This document shows, one piece after another, positions 28,974 through 37,772 of a stretch of 64,000 nucleotides of DNA (position 1 is the stretch's first letter; the number at the start of each line of letters is the position of its first letter). Both the position numbers and the translations under genes were made by a program. The stretch comes from G963677445 sp963677445 (GTDB taxonomy: Bacteria; Bacteroidota; Ignavibacteria; Ignavibacteriales; Melioribacteraceae). Location of the stretch: positions 1-64,000 of the forward strand of contig CAXXGF010000048.1 of assembly GCA_963677445.2 (NCBI GenBank), given 5' to 3'. The notes below the pieces were generated by a model, which saw only the letters and a list, made by a program, of their open reading frames with translations, was not told the DNA's origin and did no database searches.

Positions 28974-30350
28974 ATGTATAAATCTGCAAGATATTTTATT
29001 ATAATATTTTTTCTGACTTCCCTGCTTTATTCGCAGGAGAATAAAAATCCATATATGGATGCCCTTACTATTTCGGCAACAGGTGGATTCACATATACGA
29101 TTTCCGATTACAGGGTGTTTCAATATGATTATTTCGGCAACCTTTCGCTCGACTATTATTTTCTCTCACTCCCATATGGCGATCTTGGCGCGAGAATCTT
29201 TGGAGGAATGGGCTTCACAAAGGGAAAAGACAGCCGGATGGCAAAATATTTTGACCCGGTTCCGCTTTCATTCCGGACCAGGGTACAATACGCGGGAGGG
29301 GGAATTCTATATATGTATTACGTTGATGAATATATTGCCCCCTACCTTTTTGCGGGTGTAAGTTATCTTCAGCATAATTCAAACAGCTACTACCGGCGAA
29401 ATGAGATGAATTATAATATCGCTCTCGGGTTCAGATTTAATATCTTTGAACAATTCGGAGCGCTTCTGGATTTCGGGGGTCATATCAGCCCGAAGGATCA
29501 TCTCGATAATTTTGTAACTCCCACCACCAATGACCTTTTCTATACAGGTGGAACAGGCGCCTCCTGGACTCTCGCGTTCGAAAAAGATGATGACAATGAC
29601 GGGGTAAATAATTCGGAAGACAGGTGCCCCGGAACTCTACCCGGACTTGCGGTTGACGAGTATGGCTGCCCTCTCGACAGTGATGGAGACGGAGTCGCCG
29701 ACCATTTGGACAGTTGCCCTGAAACACCGGTTAATGTCGCGGTTAATTCCAAAGGATGCCCGAAAGATTCGGATGAAGATGGGGTGCCCGACTATATGGA
29801 CGCTTGCAAAGAAACCCCGCTGAATATTACTGTCGACGCTAAGGGCTGCCCTGTGGACAGCGATCAGGATGGCGTGGCGGATTTCTCGGATAAATGCCCT
29901 AACACTCCCCCGGGTGTGGAGGTGGATATCAATGGATGCCAGCTCAGGGATCATGTTACCTACAGGGTTGATGAACTTATCCTGGGAGCGGGCACTACTT
30001 TTGAGTTGAATAGAGCGATCCTGAAACCTGCCGCGTTTGGTGAACTTGATAAACTTGTGGATGTAATGAAAAGCGAGCCTGAATCAAAATGGCTGATTGA
30101 AGGACATACCGATATAACAGGCCCCTATAAATTCAATAAAAAATTATCTCTTCAGAGAGCGCAGGCTGTATATAACTATTTTGTAAAAAAAGGTATAAGC
30201 GGAAGCAGATTTGAGGTAAGAGGCCTCGGACCCGATTTTCCTGTCGCCGATAACTCCACCAGGGAAGGCAGAGAGAAAAACCGCAGGGTTGTTATTATAA
30301 GAACTGACAAAAGAATTAAACCTGAATTAATTGAGGAAAAGAAAAATTAA
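28974..30350 (+). CDS. OmpA-family outer membrane protein with thrombospondin type 3 repeats
   Basis: This 458-residue protein starts with a signal peptide (MYKSARYFIIIFFLTSLLYSQ). A beta-barrel-like N-terminal domain (25-200) leads to four to five calcium-binding TSP3 repeats (DDDNDGVNNSEDRCPGT, DSDGDGVADHLDSCPET and similar). The C-terminal OmpA domain binds peptidoglycan (FELNRAILKPAAFGELDKL, IEGHTDITG, LSLQRAQAVYNYF, REKNRRVVI). It should tie the outer membrane to the cell wall. A short AAGGA lies 13 nt before the ATG. It follows the Ig-repeat lipoprotein gene in the same direction. Confidence 0.93.
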   Translation: MYKSARYFIIIFFLTSLLYSQENKNPYMDALTISATGGFTYTISDYRVFQYDYFGNLSLDYYFLSLPYGDLGARIFGGMGFTKGKDSRMAKYFDPVPLSFRTRVQYAGGGILYMYYVDEYIAPYLFAGVSYLQHNSNSYYRRNEMNYNIALGFRFNIFEQFGALLDFGGHISPKDHLDNFVTPTTNDLFYTGGTGASWTLAFEKDDDNDGVNNSEDRCPGTLPGLAVDEYGCPLDSDGDGVADHLDSCPETPVNVAVNSKGCPKDSDEDGVPDYMDACKETPLNITVDAKGCPVDSDQDGVADFSDKCPNTPPGVEVDINGCQLRDHVTYRVDELILGAGTTFELNRAILKPAAFGELDKLVDVMKSEPESKWLIEGHTDITGPYKFNKKLSLQRAQAVYNYFVKKGISGSRFEVRGLGPDFPVADNSTREGREKNRRVVIIRTDKRIKPELIEEKKN

Positions 30351-30451
30351 AGATATGATTTTCACTTTATGAGGCGTCCGGAATAAATTTCATGTTCTTT
30401 GAATTATTTCTTTCATTTTTATGAAAAAACATTTTTTTCAAAAAAAAATAC

Positions 30452-30482
30452 TTGCATCGTTTTGCGGGACACTGTATATTTG
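30452..30482 (+). promoter_or_regulatory. Promoter of tRNA-Asp
   Basis: TTGCAT (30452-30457) and TATATT (30475-30480) are 17 nt apart, a good sigma-70 layout, about 45 nt before the tRNA. The -10 extends to TATATTTG, which also fits the TAnnTTTG -7 element of Bacteroidota, with TTG 20 nt upstream. Confidence 0.65.
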
Positions 30483-30526
30483 GGTCTATATTTTTTGAGA
30501 CTTATATGTTCTTAAAATTTTGATAT

Positions 30527-30601
30527 GGGATCGTAGTTCAGTTTGGTTAGAACGCCTGCCTGTCACGCAGGAGGTCGCGAGTTCGAGTCTCGTCGATCCC
30601 G
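30527..30601 (+). tRNA. tRNA-Asp (GTC)
   Basis: Full cloverleaf: acceptor GGGATCG/CGATCCC with discriminator G, D stem GTTC/GAAC, anticodon stem CCTGC/GCAGG with loop CTGTCAC (anticodon GTC), T stem GCGAG/CTCGT with loop TTCGAGT. CCA is not encoded. A promoter lies upstream and a terminator directly follows. Confidence 0.97.
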
Positions 30602-30607
30602 CTTTCG

Positions 30608-30637
30608 AAATCCTCGCAAACGTTGTGAGGATTTTTT
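30608..30637 (+). terminator. Terminator of tRNA-Asp
   Basis: AAATCCTCGCAA pairs with TTGTGAGGATTT (one G-T pair) around ACG, and the 3' arm runs into a T-tract. It starts 7 bp after the tRNA. Confidence 0.88.
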
Positions 30638-30748
30638 AATATATAGGGTACATATATTAAGAAAGGATTAATTTTTCCTGCACTCCCCCTCTGTAATCTA
30701 AAAATTGAACAAAAAATGTAATCTTCTAAATAATAAATGGAGAAGTAT

Positions 30749-31060
30749 ATGTCACTTAAAAAACAGGTTCTGAAATCAAAGCCAGTGTGCAAAGTCACAT
30801 TCAAAATACCAGGTGAACTTGGTAAAGAAGCTGCAGCAGCCAGTATTGTCGGCGATTTTAATGAATGGGACAAAAATGCAACTCCGATGAAAAAACTTAA
30901 AAAAGATGGCTCTTTTTCTGTGACACTAAATCTTGAAACCGGAAAAGAATATCAGTTCAGATATGTACTTGACGGTGAAAAATGGATCAATGAGAAAGAA
31001 GCGGACAGACAGGTTGAAACTGAATTCGCCGACGCGACCAACTCAGTTATCTCGCTCTAA
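30749..31060 (+). CDS. Stand-alone CBM48/AMPK-like glycogen-binding protein
   Basis: The 103-residue product is a single early-set (CBM48, AMPK beta-like) domain. Its signatures are CKVTFKIPGELGKEAAAASI, VGDFNEWDKNATPMKKL, DGSFSVTLNLETG and YQFRYVLDGEKW. I chose ATG 30749 because GGAGAAG sits 5 nt upstream of it and the earlier ATG (30737) is part of that site. It has no signal peptide, so it is cytoplasmic. Such short proteins probably bind glycogen or act as regulatory subunits. It has its own terminator (31143-31167) and no partner gene beside it. Confidence 0.85.
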   Translation: MSLKKQVLKSKPVCKVTFKIPGELGKEAAAASIVGDFNEWDKNATPMKKLKKDGSFSVTLNLETGKEYQFRYVLDGEKWINEKEADRQVETEFADATNSVISL

Positions 31061-31142
31061 AATGATCATAAAACCGGCGTCTGAGGGCTGGCCGGAGAAA
31101 TAAAACAATCACACCAATTTTTGTCAATGCGGGCATAAAAGG

Positions 31143-31167
31143 CGCAGGTTCTGTAACCTGCGTTTTT
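31143..31167 (+). terminator. Terminator between convergent genes
   Basis: CGCAGGTT (31143-31150) and AACCTGCG (31155-31162) pair perfectly around CTGT and are followed by TTTTTATTTTT. It serves the CBM48 gene and may also act in reverse for rmlA. Confidence 0.85.
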
Positions 31168-31171
31168 ATTT

Positions 31172-32065
31172 TTAAAACTGATGATGGATCCGTCGGTTAA
31201 TAACCTTTTGCAGATAACGGCCATAATTACTCTTTTGCAACGGTCCGGCACATTTCATCAACTGTTCATCATCTATATAACCCATAATATGCGCTATCTC
31301 TTCAATACATGCAATATTAAGCCCTTGTCTTCTTTCTATCATCCCGATAAACTGTGACGCTTCGAGCAGGCTTTCATGTGTGCCGGTATCAAGCCAGGCG
31401 AATCCCCTCCCCATTATTCTCACATCCAGTTCACCTCTGTTAAGATATGTCTGGTTTACCTCGGCTATTTCAAGTTCGCCTCTCGCCGATGGTTTTATTC
31501 CGGCCGCTATTTTCTTAACCTCATTAGTATAAAAATATAATCCCACCACGGCATAATTGCTTTTGGGATTTTTCGGTTTTTCTTCAATTGAGACAGCTTT
31601 ATTATTCCGGTCGAATTCAACAATACCATATCGCTGAGGATCATTTACGTAATAACCGAAAACAACAGATTTCCGATCCCGCTTTACTGTTTCAACACTA
31701 TTCTGAAGCAACTTTGTAAATCCCTGGCCATAAAATATATTGTCACCAAGCACCAGGCAGACATCATCATCGCCAATAAAACCGGCGCCCAGAATGAAAG
31801 CCTGCGCGAGTCCCTCCGGAGCAGGTTGTTCCGCATACTCAAATTTCACCCCTATCTGCTTACCCGATCCTAACAATTCCCTAAACCTGGGCAGATCGTG
31901 TGGTGTTGAAATAATCAATATTTCTTTTATTCCCGCAAGCATTAATACCGATAAAGGATAATATATGAGCGGTTTATCATAAACCGGCAAAAGCTGCTTA
32001 CTGGTTACAAGAGTCAGCGGATGAAGCCTTGTACCTGATCCGCCGGCAAGAATTATCCCTTTCAT
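31172..32065 (-). CDS. rmlA: Glucose-1-phosphate thymidylyltransferase
   Basis: This cytoplasmic enzyme makes dTDP-glucose from glucose-1-phosphate and dTTP, the first step of the dTDP-rhamnose route used for surface glycans. The ATG at 32065 gives the standard start MKGIILAGGSGTRLHPLT (297 residues); the in-frame TTG at 32071 is less likely. It shows the nucleotidyl-transfer loop GGSGTRLHPLT, YYPLSVLMLAGI, the metal-binding VLGDNIFYG, the IEEKPKNPKS segment and GRGFAWLDTGTHESL. The frame is complete. rmlB, rmlC and rmlD are not next to it, so the pathway is scattered or only the nucleotide sugar is needed here. Confidence 0.95.
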   Translation of the reverse strand: MKGIILAGGSGTRLHPLTLVTSKQLLPVYDKPLIYYPLSVLMLAGIKEILIISTPHDLPRFRELLGSGKQIGVKFEYAEQPAPEGLAQAFILGAGFIGDDDVCLVLGDNIFYGQGFTKLLQNSVETVKRDRKSVVFGYYVNDPQRYGIVEFDRNNKAVSIEEKPKNPKSNYAVVGLYFYTNEVKKIAAGIKPSARGELEIAEVNQTYLNRGELDVRIMGRGFAWLDTGTHESLLEASQFIGMIERRQGLNIACIEEIAHIMGYIDDEQLMKCAGPLQKSNYGRYLQKVINRRIHHQF

Positions 32066-32153
32066 ATTCAATCCAGATTAAATAAATTACTGCTACAAAG
32101 ATAAAAATTATTTCCACTTTAATACATGCAGTGTACAAATTAGAGAATACAAG

Positions 32154-32546
32154 ATGAATTATAATTTTTATTTTCGGAATTTCCTTATCTGGCTGGGTCT
32201 TGTTCCAGTAGGCATTTTAAATGGCGCCGCCAGACAATACATCTACTCTCACTATATCAGTGAACTGACAGCCCACCAGATTTCAACATTCACCGGAATA
32301 TCACTATTCCGGGGATTTATATGGCTGACAAACAGAAAATGGCCCTTCGGCAGCAGAATCACGGCGATAAAAACAGGTATATCCCGGATTTCGCTTACGA
32401 TTATTCTTGAATTCCTCTTCGGACATTATGCTTTGGGCAATCCGGGGAAAGTCCTTTTCCATGATTATAAGATCACAGAAGGCCGGCTATGAATTCTGGC
32501 GCTGTTGTCAGTGGGATGTCTTCGCCGGATTGTCTGCAAACAATAG
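32154..32546 (+). CDS. Small membrane protein, interrupted by an in-frame TGA
   Basis: The first 112 codons encode four-helix-like membrane segments (FLIWLGLVPVGILNGAARQ, ISTFTGISLFRGFIWLT, IKTGISRISLTIILEFLFG). The stretch ending GKVLFHDYKITEGRL resembles a family of small FCB inner-membrane proteins in which the next residue is Trp. Here that codon is TGA (32490-32492). The same frame goes on as ILALLSVGCLRRIVCKQ to TAG at 32546, a plausible last helix, giving 130 residues if TGA were TGG. TGA is a normal stop in other genes of the window, so this is a point mutation or a base error. Function unknown. Confidence 0.6.
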
Positions 32547-32659
32547 GAGTGGAAAAAATAACTTCTGACTTCAAACAACTGATAATATCATAAAAATAAA
32601 CAAAATGAGAATTATCAGGGATTAGTTACTGTAAAAAAAATACAAACGCTGAGGAAACA

Positions 32660-33229
32660 ATGAAAAAAACGATAATCTTTCTCTCGTTATTAATGATGCT
32701 GACCGCATGCGATCAAAAACCAGTAGAAGACTCACTTGAGGTGGCAAGAAGGTTTAAACCATACAACAAAGATTTTAAGCCGATATTTAAAACAATCTTT
32801 TTTATGATGGAATCGCAATCGCCCTCCTATGTTGATTCAATATATGAAAGATACGCGCATGTATATAAATTCCCGAAGAATGCTGCCGGATGCAAAGATG
32901 GCATCTACACGGGAGAATCGCCGCGGGACGCTTATGATTATTTTCACCGGGTAACAATCTCGATAAAGGATGAAAAGATTGCGTCCATCGATTATGATGA
33001 GATCAGCGCGGATGGAATCGGCAAAGAAAAAGATGAATCCTATAATAACCTGGTTGATCCCCACGGCGCGAAACCGGCTGATGTATTTCCTGTTTATGAA
33101 AAAGAGATGATTGAAAAACAGGATTATATGAAAGTTGATGGTATAACAGGGGCAACTTATTCTCTCTTCCGTTTCAGATACGCCCTTACAATTGCGCTGA
33201 TGAAAGCAAGACTCGGTGAAACAGATTAA
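32660..33229 (+). CDS. FMN-binding domain lipoprotein
   Basis: The 189-residue product starts with MKKTIIFLSLLMMLTAC, a lipoprotein signal, after GAGGAAACA. The FMN_bind domain covers about 75-185 (CKDGIYTGESPRDAYDYFHR, then VTISIKDEKIASIDYDE). It contains the flavinylation sequence DGITGATYS, in which Thr166 is the expected site for covalent FMN attached by an ApbE-type transferase, as in NqrC and RnfG. It should carry electrons in the periplasm. No ApbE or redox partner lies in the window. A short TATA-rich stretch separates it from the interrupted membrane gene upstream. Confidence 0.85.
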   Translation: MKKTIIFLSLLMMLTACDQKPVEDSLEVARRFKPYNKDFKPIFKTIFFMMESQSPSYVDSIYERYAHVYKFPKNAAGCKDGIYTGESPRDAYDYFHRVTISIKDEKIASIDYDEISADGIGKEKDESYNNLVDPHGAKPADVFPVYEKEMIEKQDYMKVDGITGATYSLFRFRYALTIALMKARLGETD

Positions 33230-33962
33230 CCCGTCAGCAGAAAAATTCTACGCGAAATGGCAAGAAATTTATCAGCGAGTAGAAAGTTTTATTGCCAAGC
33301 AGAAGTTTTGTGGTTACTCGATAACTTTGTTTATTCCGGCTCTGCCTGTTTATGTATCTGAATAAGTTTCCCGAAGGCAAATCGTGACAATATTAAAACA
33401 ACTGCCGTTTTATATTATTCCCTGGTATTTAACACCGCAACCGTTCGCGCGCCAGCTAAAAAAACGACCGGCCGGCTTTTTTTTGAAAAAATATTCAAAA
33501 AAAAGGAGAAAATAAAAAAGGAAAAATATTTCATTACAACTGTTCGAATAAAATATGGCAAAAAATAATCTGATCAGCAAATTGATTTGTCTTTATCAAA
33601 TCAAATAAAAAGACCGCCTCAAATCATAATTTTTATAATTATTATCAATTTATTATGTCATCAGGCAATTCGAGTGCAAATACGATTATTCCATAAAATA
33701 TTGTAAATTCTTTATAAAAATGAACTTTTGAGAAAAATCACTTAAACGTTTTAGATTTTCAGGGTGGACATCAGCCCGGTTCTTCAAATTATGGTATTGC
33801 GTAAATTAGATATAAATCTTAAATTGGGTGTTTAAGTATAAGCACTCATGATAAAGCACTACTTATTGAACGACAAAACGAATGTAAATATCAGATACCC
33901 GGCCACCGATAAAACAGACAACAAAAGCACACACACATGGAACAAATACACCGAGGTACATT
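33230..33962. other. Gene-free region upstream of the C25 gene
   Basis: The first 100 bp hold copy B of the dispersed repeat (33245-33321). The rest is AT-rich without a gene. The last 150 bp must contain the promoter of the C25 peptidase and PGA genes. A GAGG site lies 9 bp before the ATG at 33963. Confidence 0.5.
33245..33321 (+). repeat. Dispersed TACGC-TAGAAAGTTT repeat, copy B
   Basis: This copy aligns to 18841-18917 over its whole length. Its first 25 bp, read on the minus strand as TTGCCATTTCGCGTAGAATT, also match the core of the repeats at 3979 and 58733, linking the two sets into one family. Confidence 0.65.
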
Positions 33963-36900
33963 ATGTCTAAAGCTTTACAAATTCTTCTTCTGCTGACCAT
34001 ATTCTTACCTTTAACTCTTTCAGCACAGTGGATTCCAATTGATAACAGATCTTCAGAGAGAACCGCTCCCGAGGTCACACTTATCGAGGATACTCCCTCT
34101 GAAACAATTTATGAAATAAATATAAAAGGATTCGCGGTAAGTGAGATCCCAGGCGATAACAGGAACTGGCATAAAATTGATCTTTTAACTGAAAACGTCA
34201 CAACTATCCCCGGACAACCTGAAGTGCCATATATTGCAAAGGTACTCGCGATTCCGGATGACGCGGAAGTATCAGTTGAGATAATAGAAAAAGGGACTGT
34301 ACACAAATATCAGAACATTGAGCTGGCGCCGGCAAGAAAAAGCTGGTGGGAAGGTGAAGATGAGCCTCCTTATTTAGCCGATGGCGCCGCTTATAATTCC
34401 GAGAGCCTTTATCCGTCAGTTTCAGTTGAAGCCGGCGAGCCGGCCGTATTCCGTGACTTCAGGATATCGAGGATAGCGGTCTATCCCGTTAAGTACTCAC
34501 CGGCAAAAAAGGAACTTGAAATTACTCAGCGAATGAAAATTAAGGTTACTTACAAGAGTGGAATGGCTGTTAACCCTAAAAGAGCGCCCAAAAGGAAAAT
34601 TTCACCCTCTTTTGCTCCTCTTTATAAAAATTTCATCTTTAATTACAACAGTGTTCTTAACCGTGATTTCGGCGGAAGGGAAGATGGTTATGACCTTATG
34701 CTTGTTATTATGCCTGATGAATTTTATGAAAAATTCCAGCCTTACGCCGAATGGCAGAGAAAAAGCGGCACAAAGCTGCACATAACAAAATTCAGTGATA
34801 TCGGCGCCAGCGCGACTGATCCCACAATAATAAAAGATCATATCTCCGACGCTTATTATAACTGGGAAACTCCTCCGAGTTATGTGATGATAATGGGGGA
34901 TGACGCGTTTTTCCCTGTAAAATATGCCTATTATGATTATACATTCCCTAATGATGACTATTTTGTTGAAATTGATGGCGATGATTATTTCCCCGAAATG
35001 ATGATAGGAAGGTATACCAACCAGGGCGATTACAGAATGGAAGTTATGCTTACAAAAACCATGAATTATGAAAGGTTTCCTTATGTTGATGGTTCCGGAT
35101 GGTTTAAAAAAGCGACATGCGCTTCAAACGATGCCTATACTTCCCAGGTTGAATGCAAAAGGTATACTACGGAATTAATGTTAGAAGATGGCGGTTTTAC
35201 CCAGGTCGATACAATTATGAGTAAGCTGCCCTGCCCTGCGGGAATAGACTATATACAGGAAGCGATTAATGAGGGACGCAGTTATCTGAATTACCGTGGT
35301 GAAGGATGGACCTCAGGATGGAATGCCACCTGCTATGATTTCCATACAGAACATGTTTACGAGCTTAATAATGGTCAGAAACTAACCTTTGTTACCAGCA
35401 TCGGCTGTGGTGTGGCTATGTTTACATCAAGCAGCGGAAACTGCTTTGGCGAGGTTTTTATCCAGCTCGGGTCAATAACCGCACCGAGAGGAGCTGTCGC
35501 TTTTATCGGCCCGACCTCGAATACTCACACAACTCAGAACAACCGAATTGACAAAGGTATTTATGCCGGTATGTTTCAGGAGGGTATGGATACGCCGGGT
35601 CAGGCTTTGTTAAGAGGCAAATTATATGTTTACAACGTATTTGGCCCCGGGTTATGGACCGAATATCATTTCAGAGTTTATACAATACTTGGAGACCCGA
35701 GTATAAGGATCTGGCGTGATCAGCCTACTTCGGTTGAAGTTACATATCCCGATGAAATACCGGTCGGATACAGCCAGGTCGATGTATCAGTTGTCGACTC
35801 GCTGACCGGAGCTCCGAAAGTAGGAGCAAAAGTTTGTTTATACTCAGATGATGTCTATGAAATTGGAGTTACTGACGCGTCAGGAAGAGTGTTGATCCCT
35901 GTTCTTCCATCAGCCGAAGGTGAGGTAAAATTGACCGTGATAGGGCTTGATGTAATACCTCATGAAGGAACAATCGATGTGACCCAGGCGCAGGAAAATA
36001 TCGCTCCTATAGGTGAACCGGTAATTGTGGACCTTGATTATAACCAGGATGGAATGATTAATCCCAACGAAACATGTTCGGTTACTTTTGAATTAAAGAA
36101 TTATGGCACGATAGTATCAAATACTGTAAGCGCCAGGCTGGAAACAGATGATGCCGACCTTGTTGAAATTATTTCCACCGATCCTGTTTCATTCGGCGAT
36201 TTTACCCCCGCACAATCAAAAACGGGCGATCCTTTTTCCATTCATATTATGGAAACATGCCCGATAGATACATTTGTTACCCTAAAACTTCTTGTCTCGA
36301 GCTCATCCGAAGAATGGGAATATTTTTTCAGGGAACACGTTTATGGCTGCGATGTAAGGTACCAAAGCTATTTCATCGATGACCTTGGCTCGGCTGACAG
36401 GAATTTCCGTATTGATCCGGGCGAAACTGTAAGAGTATTCCTGACTTTGCATAACCAGGGATTTGATAAAGCCAGTGAAGTTAAAGGAATAATTCGTACA
36501 AATAATCCTCATATCACAATAGAAGATTCTGTCAGTTATTATGACACAATTGAACCTGACAGTGTGTTCAGCAATATCAGTGATTTCTATCTTATTACTG
36601 CCGATCAGAGTTTTGTGAATGACTCTAACGCTGTTTTCAGCCTTCATCTTTCCACAACCAACGGATTTTATCCTTATAGTTCTATCGACACACTTAAAGT
36701 GCCAAATGGCCTGGCAAAAGCGACAGATCCTACCGGGCCTGATGGTTATGGCTATTACGCTTATTCCAATTCCGATCTTTTTTATCTGCAGGCGCCACTC
36801 TTCTCCTGGGTGGAAATAAGTGACCAGGGCACTCAGATTCAGAGAGTTGGTGAAGAAAGTGACTTTACCGAAATTGTGGATTTACCTTTTAATTTTCAGT

Positions 36901-37748
36901 ATTATGGAAACACATACAGCAAACTGAGCATTAACAGTGACGGCTGGATCGCGTTCGGTGAGCAGGACGTAACCGCGCCCGAAAATACGATAATCCCCAA
37001 CGCCGATACAGTTAACACGATGGCAGCCGTTTTCTGGGATGACCTCTTCTCGGAAGAATCGGAAGATACCGGAAAGGTTTTTTATCACTTCGACCAGGAA
37101 AACAATCTTTTTATTGTAGAATGGCAGGAAGTTGGTCATGCCGAGGATTATACCAACCGGGAAACATTTGAGGTTATTCTTTTCGATCCCGCGCATTATC
37201 CTACAGAAAGTGGCGACGGAGAAATTCTTATGCAGTATCTATCGGTTACCGAGGAAGAAAAATGCACCATCGGTATTGAAAATGAAGCCGAAGATACAGG
37301 GCTTCAGATGGTTTTCAACAATACATATATTGAAACAGCTTCACTTATCAAAAATGAACGCGCGATTAAATTTACTACTGAAGAGCCAAAAACAATTATC
37401 ACTTCATTAAAAGAGATTACTGCTTTTGATGTACCCGATAACTACAGACTTGAACAGAATTATCCGAATCCCTTTAATCCATCTACTGTTATCGGATATT
37501 CCATTCCTGTGAATGTGGAAGGAATGGCTCAGGTAAGCCTGAAAATATATGATATTCTCGGCTCAGAAGTTGCCACCCTGGTAGATAAAACACAGCGCGC
37601 GGGCAACTATGAAGTCACATTTGATACCGGCAATTTGCCGAATGGTCTGACCAGCGGTGTTTATTTTTACCGCCTTATAGTAAACAGCGACACCCCTGGC
37701 GGTCAGGATTCATTCGCCCAGACCAAAAAGTTTGTACTGCTTAAATAA
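33963..37748 (+). CDS. Gingipain-like peptidase C25 family protein with T9SS sorting domain
   Basis: This 1261-residue exported protein has a signal peptide (MSKALQILLLLTIFLPLTLSA), a C25 propeptide-like region (30-230) and a C25 fold from about 240 to 590. That region includes MLVIMPDEFYEKFQPYAEWQ, VMIMGDDAFFPVKYAYYDY and the nucleophile-like Cys482 in VTSIGCGVAMF. Where gingipains have the catalytic His in a GHG motif, this protein has Glu447 (NYRGEGW), so classical cysteine protease activity is doubtful. Ig-like and propeller-like domains follow. The C-terminal sorting module carries LEQNYPNPFNPSTVIGYSIP and ends TKKFVLLK. It ends 24 bp before pgsB with no terminator between, so it may share the PGA operon's transcript. 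Confidence 0.87.
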   Translation: MSKALQILLLLTIFLPLTLSAQWIPIDNRSSERTAPEVTLIEDTPSETIYEINIKGFAVSEIPGDNRNWHKIDLLTENVTTIPGQPEVPYIAKVLAIPDDAEVSVEIIEKGTVHKYQNIELAPARKSWWEGEDEPPYLADGAAYNSESLYPSVSVEAGEPAVFRDFRISRIAVYPVKYSPAKKELEITQRMKIKVTYKSGMAVNPKRAPKRKISPSFAPLYKNFIFNYNSVLNRDFGGREDGYDLMLVIMPDEFYEKFQPYAEWQRKSGTKLHITKFSDIGASATDPTIIKDHISDAYYNWETPPSYVMIMGDDAFFPVKYAYYDYTFPNDDYFVEIDGDDYFPEMMIGRYTNQGDYRMEVMLTKTMNYERFPYVDGSGWFKKATCASNDAYTSQVECKRYTTELMLEDGGFTQVDTIMSKLPCPAGIDYIQEAINEGRSYLNYRGEGWTSGWNATCYDFHTEHVYELNNGQKLTFVTSIGCGVAMFTSSSGNCFGEVFIQLGSITAPRGAVAFIGPTSNTHTTQNNRIDKGIYAGMFQEGMDTPGQALLRGKLYVYNVFGPGLWTEYHFRVYTILGDPSIRIWRDQPTSVEVTYPDEIPVGYSQVDVSVVDSLTGAPKVGAKVCLYSDDVYEIGVTDASGRVLIPVLPSAEGEVKLTVIGLDVIPHEGTIDVTQAQENIAPIGEPVIVDLDYNQDGMINPNETCSVTFELKNYGTIVSNTVSARLETDDADLVEIISTDPVSFGDFTPAQSKTGDPFSIHIMETCPIDTFVTLKLLVSSSSEEWEYFFREHVYGCDVRYQSYFIDDLGSADRNFRIDPGETVRVFLTLHNQGFDKASEVKGIIRTNNPHITIEDSVSYYDTIEPDSVFSNISDFYLITADQSFVNDSNAVFSLHLSTTNGFYPYSSIDTLKVPNGLAKATDPTGPDGYGYYAYSNSDLFYLQAPLFSWVEISDQGTQIQRVGEESDFTEIVDLPFNFQYYGNTYSKLSINSDGWIAFGEQDVTAPENTIIPNADTVNTMAAVFWDDLFSEESEDTGKVFYHFDQENNLFIVEWQEVGHAEDYTNRETFEVILFDPAHYPTESGDGEILMQYLSVTEEEKCTIGIENEAEDTGLQMVFNNTYIETASLIKNERAIKFTTEEPKTIITSLKEITAFDVPDNYRLEQNYPNPFNPSTVIGYSIPVNVEGMAQVSLKIYDILGSEVATLVDKTQRAGNYEVTFDTGNLPNGLTSGVYFYRLIVNSDTPGGQDSFAQTKKFVLLK

Positions 37749-37772
37749 TCAGTATTCGGTTAATTAAATTTT

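Noticed and set aside
32490..32492. Possible recoding of TGA to Trp in this lineage
   Set aside because: pckA, pgsW, the 7417 gene and the GT4 gene all end in TGA at their natural C-termini, so TGA is a normal stop.
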